64,000 bases of DNA from Metarhizium brunneum (lineage: Eukaryota; Ascomycota; Sordariomycetes; Hypocreales; Clavicipitaceae). Below the pieces are notes generated by a model, which saw only the letters and a list, made by a program, of their open reading frames with translations, did not search any database and was not told where the DNA came from. The translations under genes and the position numbers were made by a program. How positions within the stretch are numbered: position 1 is the first letter of the stretch; each line of letters starts with the position of its first letter. The DNA is taken from NCBI RefSeq assembly GCF_013426205.1, contig NC_089427.1, positions 3,782,001 to 3,846,000 of the forward strand, in the 5' to 3' direction. This document shows, piece by piece, positions 1 to 12,700 of this stretch.

Positions 1-764
1 GACAGCCTTGTGAGTCTGACACACGCCTGTAGACACTTAGGGGAGGCAGATGCAGAGCCATGTCCGTCGTCCATTCTCGTCGGCCTGAGCTTCGGAGAAT
101 GGGGAACTTCTAAGCCCCCTCTCTGCTGCTCGTCTTTTGTCTTGCCCAGCAAGTCTCGCCAGCTTACCATTTCCCGCTGATCCATACACAGTGAGTGGTT
201 CTTGAGACCCTGAGTGCTTGGGGGCGACGGCAGGACCAAACTCCCGGGACCAATATCCTTTCCCTCCGTTTGCTCCCATGGTTTGGCCGGGCCATTTGTT
301 ATGTTCGCAGACAGAGAACCCACTACTTGTGACGGCGCTGTCGGAAAGCTTTGTTGCGGAAGTAGATTGGGCTCATCTAGAGGTGGCCGAGCCTCGTTGC
401 TTATCGTAGCAGATTAGTGGATGGTACATATTACGACGGGCTGCGCAATAGCGAATGCGGTACCTTGTGAATCACACCATCTGTCAATCTAGCACCCGTT
501 GGTGCCGCCAGCATGTATATTCTTGCCATTAACCAACGGCAGCACTGACCGCAAAGCCATCCACGCCCCTTCACCCCCCCCCAACGGCCTGCATGGCCCG
601 GCTGTTGGGCTGCATGTGTGCCGGTTATCGTTCGCCGTAGGCAGACGCGGGGACGGATATAAACAAGCCCTCTCCCCAGAAGGGTTGTTGGACTTGGTGG
701 CTGTTGCCACTTGCCCAAGCTTTCATATGTGATACGAATATGAAAGACCTGGTCTACATTTATC
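1..764. other. Intergenic, upstream of the RTA1-like gene
   Basis: I see no supported gene here. Short open frames on both strands show no domain or signal peptide. The last 110 bases hold the likely core promoter of the gene starting at 765. Confidence 0.5.
658..663 (+). promoter_or_regulatory. TATA box of the RTA1-like gene
   Basis: TATAAA lies about 105 bases before the start codon at 765, a usual distance for fungal genes with a short leader. It is the only good TATA match in the approach to this gene. Confidence 0.5.
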
Positions 765-2048
765 ATGGAGGCCAGCTGCGGCTCATCTTGCCCAGTTCCT
801 GGAGGCTTTTACAGCTTTAGCCCCAACGTTGGCGGCAACGTCGTGCTACTTGCAATCCACACTCTTCTCTTGCCTGCGGTCCTATACTTTGGTGTGAGAT
901 TGCGTACTCGATTCTTCTCGTTGACCTTGGCAACAGGTCATCTGCTGAGCTTGCTTGGCTTTGTTGGCAGAGTCTTGCTGCGTCAAACCCCCGACAACCC
1001 TGGGCACTTCCTGCTGTCACTCTTGGGCACAGTGTTGGGTCCATCATTTTTCACAGCCTCGATATTTGTGGTATTCCCGCATATACGTCGTGTTTACGGA
1101 GAACGTCTTGGTCAAAACAAGCCGACACTTGCTGCTTCCACCTTGTTTGGCTTGACTACTGTGGCGATTGCGGTTGAGGTGGTTGGGATTGTGTTTGTTA
1201 CTTACAGATATAACGGTCTATCAGTGAGCTGCATGCTACAAGTGACGTGACGAACAAGGCATCGGGGCTAACTTTTGTTCAGAGAACAAAATGTGCTGCA
1301 ATCGTGCTTGCAGGCTTGAGTGTACAGGCTGTAGCACTGCTGGGGAGTGCAACTGCGTACTTTTGCCTCGTCTTACGATTAAGCTCCGGTGACTGCGTCT
1401 CCGATGGGACACACTCAAAAGTCTACACGTCATCCCAGTTTGGAAGATTTCTTCGAGGTAAAGACGAATGAGCAATGCATGGCTCAAAGGCCACTATCTA
1501 ACCGATTTCTTCCAGGCATTGAGATATCCACCACACTCCTCCTCGCGTATTCAATCTATAGAATCGTTGAGCTAGCCGGCGGTGTGGATGCCGGCTTGTT
1601 TCAGAACGAGGTTGCCTTTATGATAATGGACGGCGCATTGCCCCTGGTATCTGCCACTCTTCTCACAGTTTTCCATCCCGGTGCTGCTTTTGGAGCAGCG
1701 TGGAAGCAAACATCGCCTCGCCGGCCGAATCGACCGAGTCCCTTGCCTCTTGAGGAGGATGAGCATCAGAAGAGCCACAACACACACTATGCCTACGACC
1801 CAAATATCCGTCAACACTTGTCCCCAAGGTCAAACACGTCACAAAAAATGGCAGGGAGTCCGTACGGGCAAGAAATACCGTGCGGACCCTCTGGACTGCC
1901 GTCGAACCCGAGGCCAAACGCGAAGCCGCCAAGTCCAATGGTTCCCTCTCCGAGATCAAATAATTCTACAAACAAGCGTCTCAGTGACAGATCAGAGAGG
2001 CGAGCTAATCTGCAGAAAGACATGGTGGACAGTGACGCTCTGTGGTAG
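765..2048 (+). CDS. RTA1-like multi-pass membrane protein
   Basis: Exons 765-1223, 1283-1457 and 1516-2048 join in frame to 388 residues. Introns of 59 and 58 bp have GT...AG ends and CTAAC branch sites. The product is hydrophobic, with about seven membrane segments. It carries RTA1-family features: an N-terminal YxF-SP-N-type start before the first helix, and near the end of the membrane core an Arg-x-x-Glu helix (YRIVELAGG) followed by a conserved glutamate. A polar, Pro/Ser-rich cytosolic tail of about 110 residues follows. RTA1 relatives in fungi are linked to resistance to sterol-targeting or lipid-like compounds and to lipid translocation at the plasma membrane. The tail is longer and less conserved than the core. 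The substrate cannot be told. Confidence 0.85.
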
Positions 2049-3489
2049 TGAATGAGTACCGGAATGATGCGTGGATATCTACAATGTTTCAATATTCGTT
2101 GGATTGCAGAAGGATATGAGGGTTTCATGCTGGGGCGACGTACCATTGATGTTGTAGGTTGAAGGCCGGAGTCATGAGGTGGCAGCCAAAGTTGGTGGCT
2201 CTTATCACAGGGCAAATGTCCACGCGGACACATTTTCTTTTCGCAGACAGGGTACGTTGGAAGCTTATTCTCGCTTTAATTATTACCACATTAGATATAC
2301 CTTGGGATCGTTCCATAACCCTCCTGATGCGCTGTTGTCGGTCTTTGCTTTTAGTGGTAGTAGCGTCGATGCCGTGAATCAAGACGGTCGAGCATGCGCT
2401 CAGTGGTGTTTGTCAACAGAAGCAGGTGCCGAGGCGGTTCAGAGGCGAGTTCCCAACTTGAAATTCAAGAGGACCTAAACTTGGCGGTGCGTCTGTTCGA
2501 CTTATTCTACTTCCACGAGCCGCGACCGCCCTTATTTGTCGCACCCTTACCGGCCGCCAAGGAAATTAGTATGCGTGTCCCAGATGATTTACGTTTTGAG
2601 GTATCAACATGTGCTAACGAAGAGGCGCTCCAAAGCTGCCATCTTCATTATTCTGGCTTGGGGAACCGACTATTTGGGCCGAGGGCCTGTCCAAAAGTCC
2701 GTTTACAGTTGGCAATCCGGCTAGAAAGCAGAGTGTGTCGGGGTCTAGTTGATGTAATTTTGGGTATAACAAGTCTGGTATCCATATAGGTGCTTTTATT
2801 TCCTCAATGCTCTCGGATGTGAGCCATGAATGGAAGAAGCCCAGGAGCATCGTGGAGGTCCGGAGAACATGTACCTGCATATATGTATGTATGTTACGGC
2901 CACCGCCGAGTCACGCCACTAGTTTCTCGCCTCTTTCGAGGGTGCGAAAAGCACGGGTGAGTGTGTTGATGCTCGTGGAGGCCGATGCCGAGACGGAAGA
3001 GGACGCAAAACAACTGCCGCCGCGTCGTCAATTGTCGGATGAACTTAGCCAGGCTCATCCATGCGTCCTCTTCCACAATCAGATACAGAAAGCAGGCAAG
3101 CGTGAAAAACCGTTCAGTTGGCACTCTAGAATTTATAAAGTTGCGACCAGTTAGCCCGCGTCAGATACTATAAAATGCTGGCTTTACATGCGACAGAGTC
3201 AAGAGTCATGGGTTGCGTCAAATGATGATCCAGATTCCCGTCCATCCGCGGCCTCCGAATTTTCTGACCGTCTTATTCCCCACACAGCTCCCCGACATGA
3301 AGACACAAAAACCCTATTCGTCCGTCATTTCCCAAATTTTTGTCAGAGCGAAGACTCTGGAGAGGCAGTGTATTAATGCTTCTGCGACAAGGAAGAGTGC
3401 CGATACGCCACGCACGCTCAACTTGGCGCAGGCTCGGTTGAACAAACAAAGCCGGTCTCCCGAGGTACCCAGAGAGAAGGCCGATAGTT
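2049..3489. other. Intergenic, no supported gene
   Basis: Several frames of 60-130 codons are open, the longest at 2394-2789 (+), but none shows a recognisable domain, signal peptide or convincing splice structure. I call nothing here. Confidence 0.45.
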
Positions 3490-3684
3490 TTAACACTGCA
3501 CAGATCCAGGGTATATCCTGCAGCATACCCTACTGCACCACGCAGCGCAGTCCTTAATACCACAAGACGGCGTGTTGCAATAAGCCATGCAGCTCGGCCA
3601 GTCCTCGTGTCGTTTGTCGAGTTCTTGGGTGGGGCTGGCGAGTGTGAGCCCGGCGAGGGCCATGGCCACAAGTGTGAACTTCAT
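3490..3684 (-). CDS. Small secreted 8-cysteine peptide with Kex2-type site
   Basis: Single exon, 64 residues. Residues 1-17 form a clear signal peptide (MKFTLVAMALAGLTLAS). A short pro-segment ends in Lys-Arg at 24-25, the usual Kex2 cleavage site, leaving a mature peptide of about 39 residues. Cysteines at 32, 36, 41, 46, 50, 54, 55 and 64 could form four disulfides, with an adjacent pair at 54-55. This build (signal, short pro-part, compact cysteine-rich core) is typical of fungal secreted effectors or antimicrobial peptides. I do not recognise the exact family and assign no activity. The start is fixed by the signal peptide. Its neighbours are unrelated. Confidence 0.7.
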   Translation of the reverse strand: MKFTLVAMALAGLTLASPTQELDKRHEDWPSCMAYCNTPSCGIKDCAAWCSRVCCRIYPGSVQC

Positions 3685-5599
3685 GTTTGCTAGAAAATAA
3701 TGGAGGCGGTGGTAAAAGATGTTGACTCTTGAGGAGGTGAGGCCTGATTGTTCGTTTGGAGCAGAGGCAGCTGCAAGCTTGTATTTATGCTTTTAAAGAT
3801 GACTATACGCGGTGCGTCCGCTTGTCCGAAGCTGACGCGGGCTTTTGCTCCTGTGATGCAGCTGCTGCAGAAAGACAACGCATCTAGGGTCTCGTGGAGT
3901 CTCTTGAATGTAACCGGGCCCTTTCTTACGTGCAGATATATTGGGTAACCAAGCCCTTTCCGGTGATTTAAAAGACTTGTGTCCAATTAGCAGCTTTGTG
4001 TTTCTGGAAACACGCCATTCCCGCCTGCGCAAGGACGAGTTGGGACGGAAAGCTGAATGAATGAGCCGGGTTGAATCGTACATGGCCGGAGGTTGCTCCG
4101 TTGAGGGCTCCGTAACCTCCCCGCCTGTTCTGTAAGAATGACATCTCGTGTGGTCGGATGACTTCTTCGGGTTTCGAGAACGCATGCGGCAATGACTTAC
4201 CGTACAGCAACTCGTCCAGTTCGTTGCTGGCGGGTACGTAGGAAACCTGGACATTTCGTTAATGGCTTATGAAGCCTAGGAACCGAGGCAGTTGCTTACT
4301 TTCGTTCCATGTCCTGACTTTGCAAGGGAGAAGCAGCCCCGCCTCACATAAATCGTCTGATATCAACATGGACGGGATATGGATCCTCCCGATGGACCGA
4401 CAGGATTGAAGCTGGTCGGAATTTGAGTCTAATAGTGGTTACAAGAAATGTTGTCCTTTTACCTCGCTTGAGGAATCCTACCGTACTGTTCATGTAAGGC
4501 ATCAATATTTCTGTTCATGGCCTCACGCATGCCCGCTGGCACAATTGCCGGGTGGGACAGGCTGCAATTCTCTACTGCGCCATTTCCATCTACCTTTATG
4601 TGTAAGAGACTCTATTGGGCCGTGGCTTTGGGCGAGCCAATCGATGGCTTCACGGGAAAACTACAATCACACGGTACACTGCGGAATCATGTTGATATAC
4701 TAGTATGAAAGGAGCCCTGCGAGTCCTGAGACCAAGACTTGGCCCAAAAATTCCTCCCCGCAGGCGATGCAATGTAAAACTTGGGGGAATCACTCCGAGG
4801 ACCAGCAACTAGTGAGTCCACAGCCGGTGGTGCGCGTTTCATTTGAATAGATTGGCAAACAGCATGAAGCTTATACAGCAACTGCGACGCTGCGGGCCCC
4901 ATGACTCGGACAAAGATGATGCCACTATTATGCAGCAAAAGCCATGAGGTCTATACAGTGGGTGTAAGTGTATGGGCTGTCACCCACCTGTTCCCCGTCC
5001 GGTATGACATGGAAAATTCACGCACACGTGTGCAGCCCGACCAATAGTCGCTCCAGGACTCTTTCAACTGCCTATCGCCACATTCTTTGACGTCCCAAAT
5101 TGACAAACGAGGTCGATGGTGGTTCTGGCCAGCGTCGCGGCTTCTGTCGGCGCCTTGACGCCCGCCGCTGACGAACCCGCAGCCGAGCCTAAACTTCCAT
5201 TTATTCCCGTGGGAATGCGACGGCCACTTTTGCGGATCTAGCCCCGACGACTCCGTTTTTACCATTTCGGAGAAGCATTGCGGCACGGACGAAAGGCCGA
5301 TGGCCAAGGACGTGCGTAGCTGTCGCCGTTGTGGGAGGTGACGAGCAATGCACGCTTCAAATGCACGTTGCAGTCTATCGGGGCGATTTTTGCGTAGAGA
5401 GAATATAACCCTTCTGGAGAATACGTTGGACGAGACTCTATTATATTCAGTATAGTAGAACTGCATATAGGATAGGTGTAACATTGAAGCGACTTGAGCC
5501 GGCGCAGCTGGTCCGGATTCAGGATTTTTCTCCGGCCGCTAGCCAAACCTAGAGACTAGGGCCGGCCCGCGCCGGGCGCGTCTAGTTTCAGTGCGCTGA
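3685..5599. other. Intergenic, no supported gene
   Basis: Open frames on the minus strand (for example 3793-4254 and 4951-5484) lack hydrophobic leaders, domains and paired splice sites. Nothing recognisable was found. Confidence 0.45.
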
Positions 5600-5639
5600 T
5601 TGGATATCGCGACGTCAAGACTCAAAATCATGATGGCGG

Positions 5640-6110
5640 CCACAACATCACCAACTCTCGCGCCTACAACAACTTTTGCTGGCCGGCTCCATCTTCATCG
5701 CCAACTTGTGCTACACCTGGGCCACGTTCCGCTAGATCCTCACAGTCATCGGGTATCTCGCATGGAGCAAGCTCAACGAGTACGTTGCCGCCCCTGCGCA
5801 AGTGTATGCCAAGGCCGACTTTTGCTCCATTGCCAAGGGACACCTCAGATTCTGGCCGTCGTCTCTTCTGTCTCTTTGGCGAACCGCAGGCCCCGCCGTC
5901 AACAAGCCCTTTTCCGTCAACGTAGTTCCCCCGGATTACTTCCCCGAACCCTTTTGCTACCGCCCCGATCGCTGGTTTACTCCCGAAAAGGGCGAGACGC
6001 CCACTGCGTTATAGGCCGGCGATATTATCGCTGCCGATCATGACGAGCCCAACCTGGTGTTTACTCGGCGCGGCGACTATTGGCGGGACTTGCAAGAGAA
6101 GAATAGAGCC
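5640..6110 (+). pseudogene. Probable cytochrome P450 relic
   Basis: Translated pieces resemble the C-terminal part of a fungal P450. A segment near 5920-5990 reads like the meander before the heme loop (YFPEPF..RPDRWFTPEKGE). After a stop codon near 6012, a second piece resembles the region after the heme loop (EPNLVFTRRGDYW). The heme loop with its cysteine ligand is missing between them, and the upstream part is frameshifted. No intact P450 can be made. The match is by motif only and is moderate. Confidence 0.45.
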
Positions 6111-6202
6111 GCTAGCTCATCTTGAGGTTTTGTGAAGTGTCTGTAGCGGCCTTGAGCAGCTAGTAGGTCGGATTTGCCCCCTTTATGTAGAATAAGATGT
6201 TA

Positions 6203-9200
6203 TCACCTTTGCCTTTTTAGCATCTGTACAATCGTCTCGTACCCCTTCACTTCAGCCAACGATAACGGTGTTCGACCATACTTATCCTTTATTGTACAGC
6301 TAGCACCATTTTGGAGAAGCAAGCTCACAATAGACTCGTCTCCTTCTATAACAGCCAAGATGAGCGGTGTTTTGCCTTCGTCATCATCTTGTGGGTCGAC
6401 ATGAGCTCCTTTCTCAAGCAGCAACTTCATAATAGCTGCTCTCGGCCTCTTAGATGCCCACCATAGCGGCGTCCGACTATTCCTATCTTTTGAATTGATA
6501 TCAGCGCCCTTCTCAAGAAGAAACATGACCATAGAAGCATTTGCAATTATCTCAGCTGCCATGAACGGAGTTTGTCCAAAGTTATTCTTTGACTCAATAT
6601 TTGCGCCTTTCTCAAGAAGCAGCTCAACGACAGCTTTGTGCCCTTCAATCACTGCGTGCCACAGCGGCGTCTCGCCCTTTTCATTCTTGGAATCGACCTT
6701 GGCGCCCTTGTCGAGAAGCAGCTTGACAATGGCTAAATGACCGCGGGAAGCGGCAATAAGGAGCAGTTTACTGTGGCCATTTTTATTGGCATCAGCACCA
6801 TGGTTGAGAAGCAGCTTAACGACGGCCACATGGCCATTTTGCGCCGCATAGCTCAGGGGCGTCTGATTCTCCGTATCTCTAGAATTCGGATCCATGTTGT
6901 TCTTGACAAGCTGGTCCCGTACCGCTGAGTAGATGCCAAAATATGCTGTCATGTGTAGCCCCGGCGATTGTGGATCTCTGTGTTCGACGGACATGGATGT
7001 AATCCCTACCCAGTGCCGGTTGCACCATAATGCTTGAGTAGATGCATCTAATTTCTTCTGACAACGTAGAAAATATTCAACGTCATCGTACGGTGTTTCA
7101 GCTTCGCGAGCATGATGCCCCCAGTTACACGCGGCGTAACTGTAAAATGGATGGAGCCGCAACCTCTCCTCCAAATCTTCTTTGCACTGACAACGTCCGC
7201 TCTCAAAAGCGCTAAATGAGAGATAAGTGACGCACTTGAGAGCCATTTGGGCCTGTGGATTTCGAAACCATTTATCCTGTGTGTTCTCTAAATATTCCTG
7301 CAATGTGTAGTGGACCAACCGGATGGCCATGCTTTCCTCATCAATGGTGACTAGTCCGGCACAAACTGATACCAAGTCCTGGATATCAGCGAGATTATTT
7401 TCATCAAATTCAGGCTGGTTTAATTCCACTGCAAGTGCGTGCCGGAGTTCTAACGTGGTCAGCGCTCGCCTCGCGCACGTAATCCAGCCCAGAACCTGAA
7501 GGGCGAGTTCCCGACGGCCAGGGCTTTGGGCATTGACTCTCTGCATGGCGTCATCGAACGCATTGGCAAGCACCTGACTCCTATCATATGAGTCTGATCC
7601 CCGGCTTCGTCTTTGGAACTTGTCTAGGGCGTTGACAATGGCCTTTGGTGTCAGCTTATCCTCGAGGAAGTCAAGATATATTTTGGCCAAGAGAAACCTG
7701 CGAATAATTAGTACCTGCTTTGACTACTCGAACCAGAGGCACAAATAAGTACATTCCATCGGCAGCCTCGGCAATTCCAGTCTTGATTTCTAGTTGCAGC
7801 TGTGGGCTCTTTTGAACGATCCTTGGAAGCTGATGCATGTGACCGTCGACATATTTCTTTATGTCTTCAATGTCTGCACGGATCTCGATTTGTTTGCTCC
7901 CGATAAAGTGTAAAGAGTTCTTTTTATTGAACTTTTCAGTAACATCCGGAAGAAATCTCGAAGTAGCAAAGACGCTCGTTCCACAGTTGGCCTGCAGGTC
8001 AATCATCTCTGCCAAGAAATCTTTTCGACAACCACAAGATATTCGACACTCATCGAGCCCATCGATGACAATAAAGACTCTCGGATACTGTGTAATTAGA
8101 GCTTGTAAGGCTATCCGAGTCTCGTCCAAGCACGGTCGTGTCTGTCTCTCTTTGTGCTTGTCGTAGAGTTTCCCCACGACACTTGGTAGAGAGCCTTGGG
8201 TTTGGGCAAGCTGCTTTAGAAGATTCAGAAGTACGTCATCAACTGTCTGTTCAACATTGTATCGAAAGTAGATGTAAGTGATGGCGATGTTTTGCTGGTC
8301 TCGAAATCTTTCTTGAAGATAATCCACCACGACTGAAGTAAGGATAGTCTTCCCAGCTCCAGGGATTCCCGGACAGAACAATGTCTGCTTATTTACCTTA
8401 ATCCAATCCCGAAACGGCGTGGAATCTAAAAGCCATTGGCCAGTTTGGGCCTGTCGTTTCCTCAATAAGTCACTCTGAAGAGGAGCGTAGTTGACTTGAG
8501 TAAGCCAATCAAGTATGTGCTGATGTTCTCGCTCATGTTGTTTATCGACGAGTTTGCGGACATCATCTTGAACGTCTAACATAGTAATCAATAGCTTGCC
8601 TTGGTATGATAACACTGCTCGCTACTACTAACCCAACAGGACCTCGGAAATATTTCTCTCGTCCTCAACGTGTTCAGGACGGATACGTTCGAGAAGATTC
8701 TTCGCGTACGCAGCTGCTGTCATGGCTGCGTATCCCTGCCACTCGTCGTTCTTGTGCGTATCTGCGTAGTCACAGATTCCACGAATAGCTAGGCAGGGAA
8801 AGCTATTCATAAGCCCTGCGGCCTCCATCTCAAAGCACAAAACGTCATTTTCCGTGGCAAGCTTATCCCGGATGTGGGCATCCTTTAGTAAGTTATCGGC
8901 AGAAGCAATTAAGCCGTAGTGAATAGTAATCTCCTTTGTTTTTGGCCGCTCGGGTCGTGGTACAAGGCATGACGGATCTTGACTGCAGACTTTCGCACAA
9001 GGCGCGTCGTCATCACTCGCGTGGATGATGTCGCTCTTGTAGAGCATATCTGACCCTGGATCCGGTCGGCTGTATTCTTCCTGTAGATCTGGGTACTTCT
9101 CGAGGACGTCGTCGATGTTCTTTTTGAGCGGATGGCCGCCTATAGTATACTGGCTCCTGAGTGCGCTCACTGCCGCCAATAGCGAACTTGGCGGCATGTT

Positions 9201-9785
9201 TAGATGTTTCGTTTCCTGGAACTTCTTGCCTTGTATCGATTTCCCAAAGTTATAGTGAAACACTCCACCGAACCCATTTCCTGGAACGCTGACCACGACA
9301 TCCCCTAAACGAATGTCACGCTTATGGCGTGGCGCGCCGCCGCCAATGCCCACCATTAAACCAATTTTAATTTTGGGGAAGGTCCTCATCATGTTAGCTG
9401 CGACTTGTGCTGCACTCGCTACGCCGTATACGCCTGCTGGTAAGACGGCGACGACGACGTTATGCTCCTTGATCTTGCCTAATGTGTAGTCGTTGCTGTC
9501 TGCCGGCGATTTATCATAGGGTCCGTCATACTCGTTATCGAGAAATACCCGGGCGGCAACATTCTCATGGTGAATAGCACTAATCCACCCCACATGATAC
9601 TTGTCATTTACGTTCCCAAGTTGATAAGGAGGGTCAACTTTCTCTCGTGCTGCGTGCTGCGACTCCGTTTTCTTAGGACTCTCATCTTGTGCCTCATCAA
9701 GTTTTCTGCCTTTCGCATCCCTGAGAAGAGCTTCGTCATCGTCATCAATCTTTCGAGTTCTATTTTGACCCTTTGTTTGTTCCAT
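6203..9785 (-). CDS. Fungal NLR (STAND) protein: PNP-like, NACHT, ankyrin repeats
   Basis: Exons 9785-8633, 8575-7753 and 7697-6203 join in frame to 1156 residues; the introns are 57 and 55 bp. Residues about 60-384 form a purine-nucleoside-phosphorylase/UDP-phosphorylase-like domain with the glycine-rich stretch GLMVGIGGG and a late FEMEAAGLMN motif. A NACHT NTPase follows, with Walker A GIPGAGKT at 454-461 and Walker B FIVIDGLDEC around 552-561. About seven ankyrin repeats fill residues 910-1156. This is the standard layout of fungal NLR-like proteins: an N-terminal effector domain, a nucleotide switch and a repeat sensor. Such proteins act in self/non-self recognition and programmed cell death, and are thought to sense other organisms. 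All key motifs are intact. The first intron replaces an in-frame stop and restores a leucine-rich junction, which supports the splice model. Confidence 0.92.
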
Positions 9786-12700
9786 AGCTTATCGTCGCCT
9801 CGGGTCGAGGTAATGAGACGGGAATAAAATGTACCAAATCAGGCAAGCAGGCACCAGGCCGTTATGGTCACGCCCAAAGTATTCTAGGGCCTTTTAGTGA
9901 CCTTTAAGAGGTCTGAAGAGGCAGCGTGGGAGGTAGAGATGTCAAATCTTGGACAATCTCAATTGTGGCAGCGATGATATCTTGCCGCTACCATGAGGGC
10001 AAAGGCAACGCGTAGGATAGTTGGATCAGGCTTGTATCCAAATTGGATCGGTGCGGTCGAAGAGACGTGAGTTGCTCATGTAGTGTCAAACGCTTATTGC
10101 ATTTCAAAAGCTTCAAGATGGATGATACGAGGCAAAACAAGCAGAGACTTTGGAAACAGAAGTTGGGTGCCGTTTGGTCTTTTGGGCTGAAGTTGGGCAT
10201 ATCTGCAGTGGCACAACGGCGTCGCGATTGGGGGCTCAAGCTGATATAAGCATGGGGAGATTCGATACCTGGACTTGACGTGTTTGGTTCTGAGTTGATG
10301 GACACCATTGTTACACAATATAACAAGGCTGGGAAGTGGCTTGAGACGCGCATGAAGACGCAACCCGACGAGGCCAATATTGGCCGCGGCTCACAGCTTG
10401 TAGCGGACGTAGATTCTGATAATCTGACGAGAGATAGCTTTGCGGAAATCAAAGTTGTACGAGTTGATGGGGCGATTTATCATCCAGCAGAAGTAGATGA
10501 CTGGTCCAACATAACCATGATTGCTATTTGTCACGAGAGCAGTTTCATGTCGAAGTTTACAGCATTTTAAAGGGAAGTTGCCTAGCATACAATAACCTTC
10601 ACCCGGTGACGGATTTGTCCCATAATCGCTCGTGCTTCAGTGCTGGTTATACTTGCGAGCTGCTCAATGCCAACTCCTTCTCGATACGGCCCATGACATG
10701 CTTTCCTAAGCCTCCAAGGCTAATTGTTCAGACGATTTCAAGGAGCAATGAAGATATTACATTTAAAAGCACACTGGAGGAGGGGCAAGTGTTGCTGTGT
10801 TGCTCTATCCTACTGAGACTCATCATCCTGCTCAGAAACCGCACCCCGTGACAACTCATAGGAAAATCTGACATGGCGATTCTGCAGATTCGCGACGAAT
10901 GCCTGTCCCGACTCAGGATCCGCGCCATATCCGCTCAAAAGCCACGTCGAGACCTGCGGCGGCTTGAGCATGTTGAGAGGGGATTGATGATGTTGGAATA
11001 CATGTACCTACAGCATCGGCCCGATGCAAGCTCCTTGATTGGCCACCGTTGTCAGGTGGGGCCGAAAAGGGGTGGCGGGCCAGCTTAGTCAGCTGAGTCA
11101 ACACCATAAAAAGTAGACCACGATCTAGCTAACTAGCTAATTAATAACTGTGAATAGCATCCTTTTGGACCTGATCCCTCGATCACATGTGCATGCACAT
11201 AACCTCCGGTGAGACCTATAGATACAGATGGTGATTAATTTTAACTGACCGTTTATAAAGGGGCTATAATCTCGGCTGTGTTAACCGTGTGAGGCCTGAT
11301 CACGTGACGGAGCACGCCAGTCACTGTCGCGTCGCTCTTGTTCTTCATCACAGCAGCAGACCCGTTACGACCCCCGGAGAGCGCTGTTGATCCGTTGGCA
11401 GTTCAGAATCCTCTGAAGTAAGCCAGTTGAGATGTAGGCCGCCCTGAGCCGCTCCCTGCCCGGAATAAAAACCCGGGTAATGCCCCTCACGGTGCTCTTG
11501 ACGGCTGCGGAGATGCTCTTCCTGGCTGCTGCACTAACGGCAGGCTCTGTGATGCAGCAAGATTCGGCTTTGACGGGCCTTTATGTCTTGCTTGAATTCC
11601 TACTTCAACACCGTGTTGCCTACCACGCCGCTTATCCCACCAGTTGACCTAAGAGGCCACCGAGGCCGTCTAGTACCACCCTCTTCCAGGTTGATGACTT
11701 CCTTGAACAGCAGGCCAGAAGGCAAGTGCTGTAGGTTGTGAAGTTGAGTAGGAACCACTAAACTCAGACAAAGCACTAAGTCGGTAATGGTATTGGAAAG
11801 AACCCGCAGTGCCGGCACTCGTCACTCTAGTAGGGGCACGGTTCAAAGCCGACTCATATATGAGATGAAGCGGGTCGCCCTTTGCGCTGGCGATGTGAGT
11901 TGGCTCAGGAGTGACATGTTTGTATGTCTACCGAGTCCCTCGGAAGCCAACAACTTTGGACGTTGTGCGGCCACCCTGGTCTGTTTTTCTGATACAGCGT
12001 CCGAAGCCGTTGTACGCGTAGCTCATGTTTCTGTAGAGCGTGCCGGAAGAGTCGCTTCTGAGGAACTGGTGATATCGCTTCGGGGGTACCAAAACGGTTG
12101 ATGATTTGCAACCGGTATCCGCCCGCGCCGCCGCTCACCAATCCTCCGGCCTCGACGCACCAAGGACCCTGTGAGTGTGTGGTATCTGAGAATATGTGTA
12201 GCCCTCAACGTGTGGTGATGCCACGTGGTCACGATGGCATGCTGTCCGTTCCCCGTTCGCTCAGTGTGGGAGACGACATGGTATTGCTCGATAATGCGCC
12301 ACGGCGGGTAGTTGATGGTCGTCCTCCTTGTACCGCATCTCTTCCACCAAACCTGAGGGACTTGTAACATGTCTAGTGTGACTAAATGTACGGTAGAGAA
12401 TCCTCCACCGCGCTGCATCTTCTAGATTGCGTTGTGAACGGGTCATTGAGTACGTAATCTAGGCCAAAGACTGCGTACTCTAGAAAGCCCGGCTAGACTA
12501 GCTACTTCGCTGACAAACTTCAATTGGGGTCTTTTCCTGCCTCTTCAATTGAAAGGTGCCCTTTTCTGATGCCCTCTGAATTCAATGATAAAAGAGACCT
12601 CAATTCCTTCGATAGATAGCTTCAATCCAGGGAACAGGTCCACGTTCAATACGACCCATGGCTCCTAAAGTCGCGACATTAATCCTTGAAGCACTACACG

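Noticed and set aside
10280..10570. 96-codon frame near the NLR promoter
   Set aside because: No recognisable domain and no splice partner; kept only as part of the intergenic note.
11479..11650. Short hydrophobic frame starting MPLTVLLTAAEMLFLAAA
   Set aside because: Only about 55 codons with no further support; the leader-like part may be chance.
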